NCBI GenBank assembly: GCA_033964015.1
Contig: CM066923.1
Coordinates: 24,812,168 to 24,876,167, forward strand
Direction of reading: 5' to 3'
From: Scolanthus callimorphus
Lineage: Eukaryota > Cnidaria > Anthozoa > Actiniaria > Edwardsiidae
Length of the DNA: 64,000 bases
Position numbers and translations under genes: made by a program. The notes beneath the pieces were generated by a model. That model saw only the letters and a list, made by a program, of their open reading frames with translations, had not been told where the DNA came from and did no database searches. Positions 1-12,200 of the stretch are shown in pieces (within the stretch, counting starts at the first letter, position 1; each line of letters begins with the position of its first letter).

Positions 1-63
1 CAGGCCAGGTTCCGTGCCGCGCCGTGTCGCGGCACTCTTCACAGTCATACGAAATCTGCTCTA
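1..63. mobile_element. MITE family A, right half
   Basis: Carries the right terminal inverted repeat CACTTTTCACAGTCATACGA-like end (here CACTCTTCACAGTCATACGA) leading to AATCTGCTCT; the left half is beyond the window. Family A occurs five times in the window. Confidence 0.6.
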
Positions 64-117
64 GCCTGACCAGCACGGTCACCTTTTCTAACACTTGTGA
101 TCTTATTTTCTTTCCAG

Positions 118-200
118 AGCTTGTCCTATATTTGAGAATGCGTTTATCTTTGTTGGTGTTTTGTTGTGTCCTGGCGGTGCCCATCGGAGCTAAAGTTCTG
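118..200 (+). CDS. Gene 1 exon 1: 5' UTR end and signal peptide
   Basis: ATG at 138 opens 21 codons with a basic start (MRL), a hydrophobic core and a likely signal peptidase site around VPIGA-K. The donor is CTG|GTAAGT, phase 0. The pyrimidine stretch and AG at 106-117 make 118-137 the tail of a 5' UTR exon. Confidence 0.8.
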
Positions 201-3200
201 GTAAGTACGAATACAGAATTAATGGCATGAAGAATGGAATAGGACTCAATGGACATTTCCAGAGTCAACATATTATGTTGCGACTTGATACTGCTGCGAT
301 TTTTCGTAATTCGGCGAACTCCCACTTAACATTTTCGAACGCCAAACTGCGTTTTGGCTTCTGACGTGTTCCGACCATCAAACCTTTTTTCATGGTGGGA
401 AATTTTGTTTTGGAGCCTTTGCTAGTCGTTTATAAGTTCAAAAACCTCTCAAACCTGCGCGGTAAAATTACCCATAGCTGTTCACTCGTTTGATTGACGG
501 AAGCCAAACCGCAGTTTGTTTAGCGTGGAGTTCGAAGAATTATGGAAATTGGAGTAAGACTGACAATCAAAATCTGTAGTCAACAAAAAAGTAACTTGTG
601 CATCCCATGCAGCTAAAAGAGTGCTGTAGAGTGAGTACCCGAGAGAGTGTTGTACACCATTTAACGAACTGCACTTGGAGATGCTGGGGGTCAAATTTTG
701 AATAAATCATTTTAGCTTTTAGGATGCAGTGCAACGGTGGTACGTCTGAGTGGAATACTGCCGAATATCCAAACGCTTTTCTGCTTTCTGATTGGCTGTA
801 TATTTTATGTGGCGTGGTAGATATATCAGGTTATGACTGATACTGTGATTTGTGTTAGACACAAGATACCGCCAATGACATAGATGATGACTTGCACGAA
901 ATAGACTCCCAGCCCCTCCCCATGACAAACGAAGATGTCACCGAGGATGAGTCGAAAGCAGAGGCCCAGATCGATACGAACTCGGAGTCTTTGTCGCCTA
1001 TTGATACCGCCGATGAGTCACTCGGGGAAGAGTCGGATGACGTGAAGTTCGATGGTGGTATTATGAAGGAGTCCAATGACTTAGCAGCCATTGCAAAACG
1101 GACTAAAGGACCCTCGTTCCAAGACAGTAAGATATTGCAGTCTGTTGAATGTCCGATGCTCTCGCAAATATTTAATATTTAGGGGTACAGAATGGGCTTT
1201 GAAAACAATGTTTTCGTCAAAGGTCTGTTCGATCTAGTTTGCTATGTTTTTCTTTGGTTGTTTGTTGTATTATCTTGTTGTTGTAAAAAAAGGATCAGCC
1301 TCAAAATTGTCCAACTAAGAGTCTCAGAGCTCGGAGCTGTCTTGACCAATAATAGGTTTCGCTCGGATGAAACGGAGAGCGCGGACGCTCTGCGACTCAA
1401 CCATTCTATACTGCTATACATCATTAGTAGAAACCCACTCGCATACTATCACGAATCCTGCAATCTGATTGGCTCCGCTACTCACTATCTATCACGTAAT
1501 AGATAGTGAGTAGCGAAAACGCTAGCGCAAAACTTTCTAAAACCTTGAAAATAAATACGTTTTAGCAGCAACTCGAAGGTAGTATGCTAGTGGGTTTCTA
1601 CACTAAAACAATTAGACTACTCGATCTCGTTTTCTGTGAGTCAAATAGTCAACTCGGCGCTACGCGCCTCGTTAACTATCTATTAACTCATAGAAAACTC
1701 GAACTCGTAGTCTAATTGTTAATTAGCAATCTCCATCGAGATTTACTGCTCAGCACAGGAAATTTTTGCAGAAACCCATCCATGGAAAAAACTGACTTTT
1801 TTTTTCCTTTTTTCCAAAAATTAGAAAAGCTGTTGAATACCTGGAAAGGTAGAAACCTAACCTTGCTTGGTAAGATAAATATCGTTAAAACCTTAGGTTT
1901 GGCCAAACTCGTTTATTCCATGAGTTCATTAGTGCCACCTTCTGGATTTGGTAAAAAAAATAGATAGTATTATATTTGATTTTGTTTGGAACGGCAAGCC
2001 CCATAAGATAAAACGATCCACATTGATTGGAGAAAAGAAATACGGAGGACTAGACATGATTGATTTTAACCTTTTCGAGAAGTCTTTAAAATTGTCTTGG
2101 GTAAAACGTCTCTTAAGTGACTCGCATGCTCCCTGGAAAATCATCCCTCTTTATTATTTGCAGAAATATGGCGGAGAATTTTTGTTTTTTTGTAATTATG
2201 ATGTTTCCTTTTTAAGTACCGAATATAAAAGTATTATCCCTTATTTTTATATTGTTATCCTAGAATACTGGGCCGATATAGTAAAGGAACGATTTAGCAC
2301 CTTACGCAGATGGTATATGATATTATATGGGGAACAATAAAAATATAAGGATAGGTGGTAAACCAGTATTATAGAAAGTGGCATCAGGCAGTATTACATA
2401 TATTCATGATCTTTATTCCGTCGAAGGAGACTTGATTCCCGGGGGAGGGACTCCCATATTTTTTGACCGGGGATGATCGTCGGAAATTTTCAGTTTCACC
2501 CCTAAAAGATACCAAACATGGCGGGCCATGGCGTGGCTCAAATAATTTATTACCCTAAAAGATACCCTAAAAGATAGTAGGCGCGAAGGAGACAGGTAAC
2601 AGGTAAAAGATACCCATCAAGAAATTTCCGTGTTTGTTTCTAATTTATCGTCTTCTCATCGAGTAATCTCTCTTTCTTACACGGTTTTTAGAAGCACCAT
2701 CATGACAGAAAACAATTTGGACACATATTTCGGCCCTAAAAGATACCAATATCCCTAATTTTATTGAAGATTAAGATCACCCCTAAAAGAGACCAAGGCC
2801 CCGTGATTTTAACCCCTAAAAGATACGACGATCATCCCCGGTCAAAAAATATGGGAGTCCCCCCCCCGGGACTTTCGATTTCAAATCTTCTTATAAACTA
2901 GATTGTAATATTGTCAAAATCATGGGGATGTATAGTGCTGTAGCCTCTTATGTCAACAAAGCATCTATGGTAGATGACGATCAGACTGTAGAAAATGTGA
3001 AAGGTTTTAATCAAGATGCTCTTTTTGAATTAAGTAACTTAACATGCGCTGCTTACCGAAAATTATTGGTAGCAACAGCATCTTACCGTTCCAACCGTAG
3101 AGAAACGCATATTAGGCTCCGGAGTTTTACCAAATGAATTAGAAGACATTTATGCTCTGCCCTTTAAAGCGACTTCTGAAACCTTTCTAAGTATGTTTCA

Positions 3201-6200
3201 GTACAAGATAGTTCATAATATTTTACCCTCGAATTCGCTACTTTTTAAAATGAATCTTACCGAATCACCCAACTGCTGGTTTTGTAATGATTTTCATAAT
3301 GTAGTACATATGTTTGTTAAATGCCAAACCGTTGTTAATTTTTGGCCCCTTTTCCTAAAATGGTTTAGGGACAAGACAGATTTTGAAATTCGTCTTTCAC
3401 CTAAAGACATTTTGTATGGGTATAAACCAGCTAAATCTATCATTATTTTCAGAAGTTTCATGAATAAATTGGCTCCATCTTTTGACGCTTTTCTTTCCCT
3501 TTTTGAAGACAAAAAAATATCGAATGGGGTATTGCTCTGAAAAATAACAAAGAAAGGTATTTTAAAGAAACGTGGAAAATGTTTTTGAACTAATGTACGT
3601 TAAAGAAAAGCGGAAAAAGAAAATGTTTTTGAGCTAATGTCTGCTGCCTTTCTGTTGTGTGACGTAGTATCGTGTCTAGCGTGTATATGTATTATAAGAT
3701 TATTAAGGTTATTGATATATCGTGGATAAGAAATTGAATCAAAAAGTGTAAAAGTTTAAAAAGAAAATGTAAAAAGCAAGAGTAAAAAATGTAATAATGA
3801 GCATGAAATGTAAAAAAAAATGTAACAAACAAATAGAAATGTAAAATAACGTGAATGTAAAATGTACTTGCTGTCCACGAAACAATAAAAAAAAGTATGT
3901 AAAACTGACTTTCCCATGGTAGAAGAATGGGAAGTGTTCGGAATTCACATGGACAGCCATGGGGAATCCGAACGTAAACACTTCTCATTCTTCTACCATG
4001 CGAAATTCAGCTTTTCCCATGTAAGGGTTGCAGAGATTTCCTGTGGTTTTTATTGTAGGAGAGAATGTTCAGATCACGCTTCTTTGTTTTGGCTGAACTG
4101 GGACGAAAAGGGATGGAGCTGGAGTGGGCTATGGAGCATTCTTCAGTTTTCTCATAAAAATAAAAATGTTTCAAGACCGTAAGAATCACGCGGAGGGAAA
4201 GTCGGAGAATCTGGGTTAAAAAAAATCAATTTCCCCAGGGCCTTGAATCTTGCCGTTGGCCAAAGATGACGGACTCTGGGTGCGAGATTGGATACTTGTT
4301 TGATTTGAGAAATGCGCAGAACAGCTGCGCAGTTGTGTGACAGGCTCCCTTTCACAACGTGCAGTAATATTATTCTCTTTACTCTAAATTTCCAGTTCAT
4401 AAATGTTCTCTGCCTCTTGGTATGGAAGATGGTCGCATTTCCAACATAGCAATTTCAGCGTCAAGTTCTGTCGACAATAAGCACCGACCACAGCGAGCCC
4501 GCCTGAACACTCTCCCGGATAAAACCGGTGTAGGCGCATGGGTTGCTAAGTTAAAGAACGCCAATCAGTGGATTCAGGTATGAACAAGAACCAAATAGTG
4601 ACATCATCATCACCATGGTTACATTAAGGCGGGTTCTCACTGGAACGCAAGCGCAGGACACAAGCGCAAGACAAGTGTGAATCATAGCGACGCAAGCGCA
4701 AGCCTAAAATCAACATTGATTAGTTGCTTGTTCTTGCGTTCACTTGATTCACACTAGACGCAAGACCAAGGGAACGCAACGTCTCGATTTTCTTGCGCAT
4801 GCGTCTGCGCTTGTGTTCTAGTGTGAACAACACAAGGGAAATGTATGAGTTTGATATCCTTGCGTCTGCGCAGACCTAGCATTCCAGAGAACCAGCCTTT
4901 AGAGGCTCCAGCCCTCAGGGCGCTTCTGTTAGCACATATACCAAATCGGCTAACAGTGATTAAATCTTGTTGCCACCCAATTCAGATCATGTGATGATTC
5001 CTGGTGGATACTTTCGTTATAGTTCTGCACATACACTTTAGGCCTTGTCCACACTAACGCGTTTTCAAAAGTATTTCGTTTTCAAACTTATACGGATTAG
5101 ATGCGTGCTAGTGTGGACGGGAGATTTAGCTCCAACAAACGATCAGTTTTTATTTGAAAGTTGACGTGTGCAAGGATGATACGGATTCAAACGAAAACGC
5201 GTTAGTGTGGACGGGGTCTTAGTGCACTCGGTAGAGTGATAAAAATATGAACAACCCAAAGGAATGATTGATTATGATTGTTAGCTTGCTCCATGGACTT
5301 ATAACAGAGCGGATGGAAACGGATTACAACAATGAGTTTTTGAAATCTTGTTGGGATGAAACGTTTGGATGAAAATCGGCAGTCTTATCGATAAAATGTA
5401 TTTACATTGGCTTGCTTATTAGCTATGAAGTGTCTGTAAGTGATGTGGGGATGATTACATACAAACTTTGACCTGTATTTACGAATTACCCCTTTTAATC
5501 CTGACCTGATCTATTTTCAATTGTGTCAGGTCAACTTAGGAGAGGTGATGCGTGTGTCTCGAGTGACGACCCAGGGCAGAGCTGAAACTCGTCAGTTTGT
5601 CAAATTATACACCATATCGTACAGCATTGACGGATCACACTGGACCGACTATCGAGTCAATAGTATAACCAAGGCGAGTAACGAATAGACGAGCTAGCAA
5701 AGTGTGTAAAAGGGGTCAGGCGGGGCTCGGGTGACGCCAGCTCTTTCGTACAGTGACAGATGTATGAGCATTAGCGCAAAGAAGAGAAACCGCTATTACT
5801 CTATCAGTACAAAATTCGAACAGATTTCGTATGACTGTGAAAAGTACCGCGACAAAGTTGTGCCGCGCTGCGACCGCGACCGTACCGCGACTACGCGATT
5901 TTATTCCGTATCTACAGCAGGCCATGTTCGCCGTGCCGCGATAGTGACAGTGTCGCGCCGTGTTGCGGCACTTTTCACGCGGTTATACTACCCTGAGATA
6001 AACTCTTTTACAAACTGATATATTCTCTAGAACAAGATCATTGGTCAATTCGATCCCTTTTTTTGCAGCAAACGATGGGAACCAAATGAATTAATGATTG
6101 TAAAAATTATTATCGGGGAAAGTTCCTTGGCTATTCGATACAGACGAAATGGAAAACGTATTATCGCAGCCCGCAACGATTTCAAAATGTGTTTATCTAG

Positions 6201-9200
6201 TGCTAAGTTTACTGTGCGACTACGTCAACCGGGCCATCCCGTAAAAAGTTTGTCATTTAGAGATCCAAACCATTTTAAGCAAATTTAATACCTGCAATAC
6301 ATCTGACGATGAGTAATTAAGTGTTTTGAAGTTATTTCTGCCCATAATTTCCACAATTTTTACGAGAAAAGCGATATTTCGGTGTCTCAGATCTCAAGAA
6401 AGTCGAGATCCTTTGTTCTGTACTCGCTTTCTGATTGGCTAACTTCTTACAAAATGGCCCGGTTGACGTAGTCGCACTGTAACTCGGTCTATAAACTGAT
6501 AAAAGGTTCCAACTTCGTTCCCACCTGGTAATGCGCGTATTGAAAGGTTTCTACTTCTTTCAGATGTTCACTGGTAACAACGATCAAAACAGCCCTCAAT
6601 CGCACAACATTGTTCCACCAATTGATGCTCGCTACATCCGGTTAAACCCCAAGAGCTGGGAATCATATATTGCGATGAGGTTTGAACTCTTTGGGTGCAG
6701 ACGAGGTAGGAAATGGAACAAGTTACGGGTGGTGACAGCCCTAAGAATGTCTTTTTCGGTAGTCTTCATAAAAATGCCGGAAAGTTTTGACATCGTCGGG
6801 AATAGGCCAGTTGGAGGTTTATTCCGCCATTTGATAGGAGCGATTTCACAGAAATCTTTCACAATCAGTGCGAGCATCCTGAATTTAGTCGGTATGCCAA
6901 TTTTATAGCACCATAGGATGAAAAAACTAGTGAAGATATGATCCCGATTTTTTTTAAATGGTTTGTATGATGAGGTGCAAACAGCCCAAAATCAACAGAT
7001 TCACGAAACTGACAGATTCAACCACATTTGAGTTGAAACATTTTACCAGGAGTTTTCCAGGATTTTCCTTAAAATTCCAGGACTTTCCAGGAAGGAAATG
7101 AAAATCCAGGATATTCAGGACGCGTACGAACCCGACAAAAGATGTTTCTGAATTTTTCCTCGTCTTGTTGGATGCGCGCAACAATATGTTTTCTCGTTTA
7201 GCAGGATCGAAATATTTTTAGGCAACACGGGTACCTTTCTCTCGTTTGCCAAACCAAACATCGACAGAGAATGAGAATGAGAATGTTTTGGGCAGTTAAA
7301 AATAAAGTCTATGTTGCAACAAATTTAAGGAAACTTTGAGCAGTTTACATGCACTCCGAACATCATAGGCGACATTGTTGCAGCAAAATGACCTCGTTTA
7401 TCTTTCTTCTTTCCGAGGTTCCATATATCGGAACTTTTTCCCGCCAGTCCGACTCATCCAATCAGATGTCTTGTCTTAAACTATGACGTCGATACTCAAA
7501 TTGATATCGATTCAAGCTTATTTCGTGGGAGGGAAGGGTTAATGCGTGACCAACACAAAGAACGGATTTCCTTAATATTGCCTTCTTGTCTAAACAAGCA
7601 AATGGTGCTTCAGGGGAACTTTGCGATCAGCCCAATTAAGAAAACCTCTAGCTCGACATGCTTGATCAACTTTGTCGCGTTTTCATTTTAGTTCATAGCT
7701 GTGCAGTTCCCGTCGGAATGCAAGACGATCGAATTCCCGACAGCTCATTGACAGCCTCGTCCTCCCTTAGCAGTGCTTTTCTCCCTAAATATGGAAGACT
7801 CAATAAAGCCGCCACCGCTTGGATTCCTAAGGTTCAGAACAACAAACAGTGGTTAAAGATCGACTTGTCAGATATCATGAGCATCACTAGATGTACCACG
7901 CAGGGCCGTTACAATGTCGCTCAGTACGTGACGTCTTATTATCTGTCTTCAAGTCTTGATGGGTCACACTGGGCTCCATATAAACAATACAGTCAAGAGA
8001 AGGTAACGCAACACTAACCTACACGCGTCCTTCACGTTACGGTTTCTCCTTCCCTAGGTCTCTCCCTTTAAAATTATCTTTCTCGCCTTCCCCTTCCCCT
8101 TCCCCTTCCCCTTCCCCTTCCCCTTCCCCTTCCCCTTCCCCTTCCCCTTCCCCTTCCCCTTCCCCTTCCCCTTCCCCTTCCCCTTCCCCTTCCCCTTCCC
8201 CTTCCCCTTCCCCTTCCCCTTCCCCTTCCCCTTCCCCTTCCCTTCCCCTTCCCCTTCCCCTTCCCCTTCCCCTTCCCCTTCCCCTTCCCCTTCCCCTTCC
8301 TTCTGATGTCAGTTCTCCCTGTTTTGTAGCTTTTCGCCGGGAATGTCGACGGGAACACCGTGGTTGAACATGTGTTAAATCCCCGTATCGAAGCAAGATA
8401 TGTCATGTTCAAGCCAATGACGTGGAAAAGCTATATAGCGTTAAGAGTGGAGCTATACGGCTGTCGAGCAGGTAAGGAAACAAGTTCGTACTACAAAGCC
8501 TTACAACAGACACGGCACATTTGCTACAAGTTCAATGAGCTAGGTGGGGCGATACACGGATACAGCACTTTCGAGCACAGTTCAGCTGAACGGGACACAC
8601 AATGAATGAATGAATGAATGAATGAATGAATGAATGAATGAATGAATGAATGAATGAATGAGCTTTACAAATGAATGAACACACAAGCATTGTATACACT
8701 ACCACAGTTAGGTTGCTCGATAATAGTGCGTCCACACTGAAGCGTGTTTTAAAATGTGTCTCGTCCATATGCACCGCCTGTTATGTGCACTTCAAACTCT
8801 GCAAATGGTTGTTAGATCTTTGCGTTTTCTCAGATAAGGACGTTAGACCGTAAGTACCGTCTCTCACATGCACTACTGATTAACCTGAACCAGACGTTAA
8901 AGAGCCCTTGTCAGCCACTCCTTTGTTATTGTTTTCAGAGCAGATTTCGTATGACTGTGAAAAGTGCCGTGAAAGAGTCGTGCCGCGCGACCGTGTCCGT
9001 ACCGCGACTACGCGGTTTCGTTCGGTATCTACAGCAGGCCAGGTTCCGTACCGCTACCGCGACAGTACCGCGCCGTGTCACGGCACGTTTCACAGTCATA
9101 CGAAATCTGCTCTATCAGACAACGAATTACGCGTAGAAATCTTGAAGTAATATTTAAAAGCCGACTATGAGTACTTGACGGGATTTCAAAGTCCGCGCAA

Positions 9201-12200
9201 TTAGTTCCAGTCCGAAGCGAAGCCGAGGACTGGAACTAATTGCGTGGGCTTTGAAATCAAGTCAAGTCCGAATAGGAGGCTTTTGAATTATAATTACTTC
9301 AAATACTCAATTATTATTCATGACCTAATTAGTCAACACAGAGGGAAAACGATCAATGTTGAAACATCTCCATTTATTTATTTTTTTAATTCCTTGGTCA
9401 TTTGAAATACTCAGCCAGTGACATAATCTTAAATCACCAACCCTTCTATACCCTACCCAAACAGGATTCATCAATATAATCATATTTTACTTGTGAAACT
9501 TGAATTACGTCACTAGTCATGCGCACAAATGAAAAGGTCAAGATTGTTTCCACAAAGCCTGTCCCACATGAAAGTTGGTGGCGCACATGCATATAGTCTG
9601 GAACAAGATCCTTTCTATTCTAGATTTCCGAGAGAGGAGACCTGTGTCTTCTCACGGAACGTTCCTACAGTCTGCCTTTGTACGGCGTAGAATGACTAGT
9701 ACAAAAACATTTCGATGGCGAGTGCCTTGAAATTATGAATATTATTAATTATGAACTTGGATTGCGTCACTAGTCATGCGCAGAAGTGAAAAGATCAAGA
9801 GTGTTTCCATAAAGCCTGTCCCACATGGAGGTTGGCGGCGCACAAGCATATAGTCTCGAACCAAAATTCTTTGTATCGACTTCTCCGAGAGAGGAGACTT
9901 TTGTCTTCTCACGGAGTGGTTCCTACTGTCTGCCTTTGCACGGCGCAAAGACTGACTAGTAGAAAAATTTTCGAGGGTGAGGACCTTGAAATTATGAATA
10001 TTCATAGTTCAAAGCTCCTTGGATCTAGAAAAAATTTCTAGATCCAAGGACCTTTGAACTATGAATGTTCAAAGGTCCTTGGACCTTGAAAAGTTTTCAA
10101 GTCCCACTTGCAGTATCTTCCTGGGATTTCAAGGTACTGCACGTGGTACAAAATGAGGGCTCTGGTTGGCTGATTAGGTCATGAATAATTAATGAGTATT
10201 TGAAATAGTTCTCTAAAAACAAAGTTTTATTATTCATTTATCGAATTCAACCGAAAATATTGCACTACATCCCCTAAATCAGCAGATGGAAAAGGATGCT
10301 TTCTCTGTCTCGGTATGTTGCTAGGCTGACAAAATGGAGGCCGACAGAGGCTCTTAAGGAACCACTAGGACGAGGAGTGACGACCCTCCTCAATATCTGT
10401 GCAAGTATCTGCTGCTACTAGAGAGTCTCTATACATTAACATTAACATTTTAACGACGGCCGGTTAGCGCAGTGGTACAGGCTTCTGTGCGGGAGGTTGA
10501 GAGTTCAACCCCGCCGGACCAACACTCAGGGTCTTTTTCTAAATAATTAATTAAGAAGAAGGTGCTGCCTTTGCTCTAATATCTGCAAATGGTTAGTTTT
10601 CGCATCTTGTATGATAAGGACGTTAAATCGTAGGTCCCGTCTCTCACATACACTATCACTACACTCACCGGAACCAGAGGGACGCGTTGAGGAACCACGA
10701 AGACCGTCGATAGTTGCCCAACCTCCGTGTCACAGAACTCACCATACTAACTCACACTCGTGTTCATAAACTGGTTTCTGTGGGATGAGTTCTCCAAAAA
10801 TGTAAAGCGCTTAGAGTTTAAAGAATAAGCGCTATATAAGTACAATTACTTTACTTTACTTTTACATTTCTTGTGTAGGTGGTAACTGCAAAATGCCACT
10901 GGGTGTGGAAGACGGAAGAGTGTCAGACGCAGCTATGACATCTACCGCTGCCCACAGCGGGGGTTATTTAGCAAGCAAAGGAAGACTGAATGCGAAGTCC
11001 ACATGGATTGCTAAAGGTAAGAAGCATTTTGACATTAAACGCTAGAGCGCCGGGCTTATTTGCGGGAGGTTGGGAGTTCAAACCCCGGCCGGACCAACAC
11101 TCATGGTCTTTTCTAAATAATTGAGGAGAAGGTGCTGCCTTTGCTCTAATATCTGCAAATGGTCAGACCTTCGCGTCTTCTCGGTTAAGCACGTTTAAAC
11201 CGTAGGTCCCGTCTCTCACATACACTCCACTAACCGGAACCAGAGGGACGTTACGTTAAAGAACCACGAGGACGTCGGAAGTTTCCCATTCTCAGTGCAG
11301 GGCTTTCAACTTACTAACCCACCGCACTGACAAGGGAACCTCGTAATTGGGGACTCGCTCTGCGAGGATTTTCCTCGGGCAAATTTAATAAATTAAATTA
11401 CATAAAATTACGCCGAAACGTTTTCTGCTGACGTTTCGAGCGTCAGCCCTTCGTCAGAGCAAAGCAGAGCCCCTGGTTGTTATAATTTCATGTTTACCGC
11501 ACGCCGACGCAGGAGACTCTGGTGAAATCTGGCAAATGTAGCAAAGGTTTTTCACGAAAAAGAGATAAAAGTGTGTTTCCCTTGGGACACGCATAACGTG
11601 ATGCGTCCCTTTATATACGACTCGTTAATTTGTTACCGTCCATTGACGCGGCTTACTGGCAGGCCCTCCTCCATATCGTTTGTAGTGGTACATTGATAGT
11701 GATTTATGTTCCGCTCGAGAGGCATAGCGCAAGAGAACAGAACTGCAGTCCACAATAAATCTATAAAGAAACAGATGCGTTCCGCTCTGTCATATCGCCA
11801 CACCTTTTTCTACTTCGGAAAAATGCCATTACAGCAACGTCAGCCAACCACAGGGTAATTGGACTTTCCAGTAGTTCGTTACATTGAATGATCGAATCCT
11901 TGTGTTTATTCCATTTTAGTTAACAATGCCAATCAGCACATCGCCGTTGACTTCGGAGCCCTCCATAGGATCACCTCAGTAAATACGCAGGGACGATACG
12001 ACGCCGATCAGTGGATAAAGTCGTTCACAGTGTCCTACAGCGTAGATGGCGCTCATTGGGTGTATGTCAAGAAGAATAGCGCGATTAGGGTGAGTGAGAC
12101 GCATCATTTATGCGCATAAACAGTGTGGGTGCTTTTACATGTTAAATGTGCAGTGCCTGCGAATAGCAAAAATAGGCACCGCAAGAGTGCACGAGGTGCA

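Noticed and set aside
8037..8412. Minus-strand Gly-Glu and Gly-Arg repeat proteins
   Set aside because: Products of the CCCCTT microsatellite in an intron.
10452..10520. tRNA gene
   Set aside because: Box A and box B are present but there is no matching acceptor stem; the unit recurs with a SINE body.
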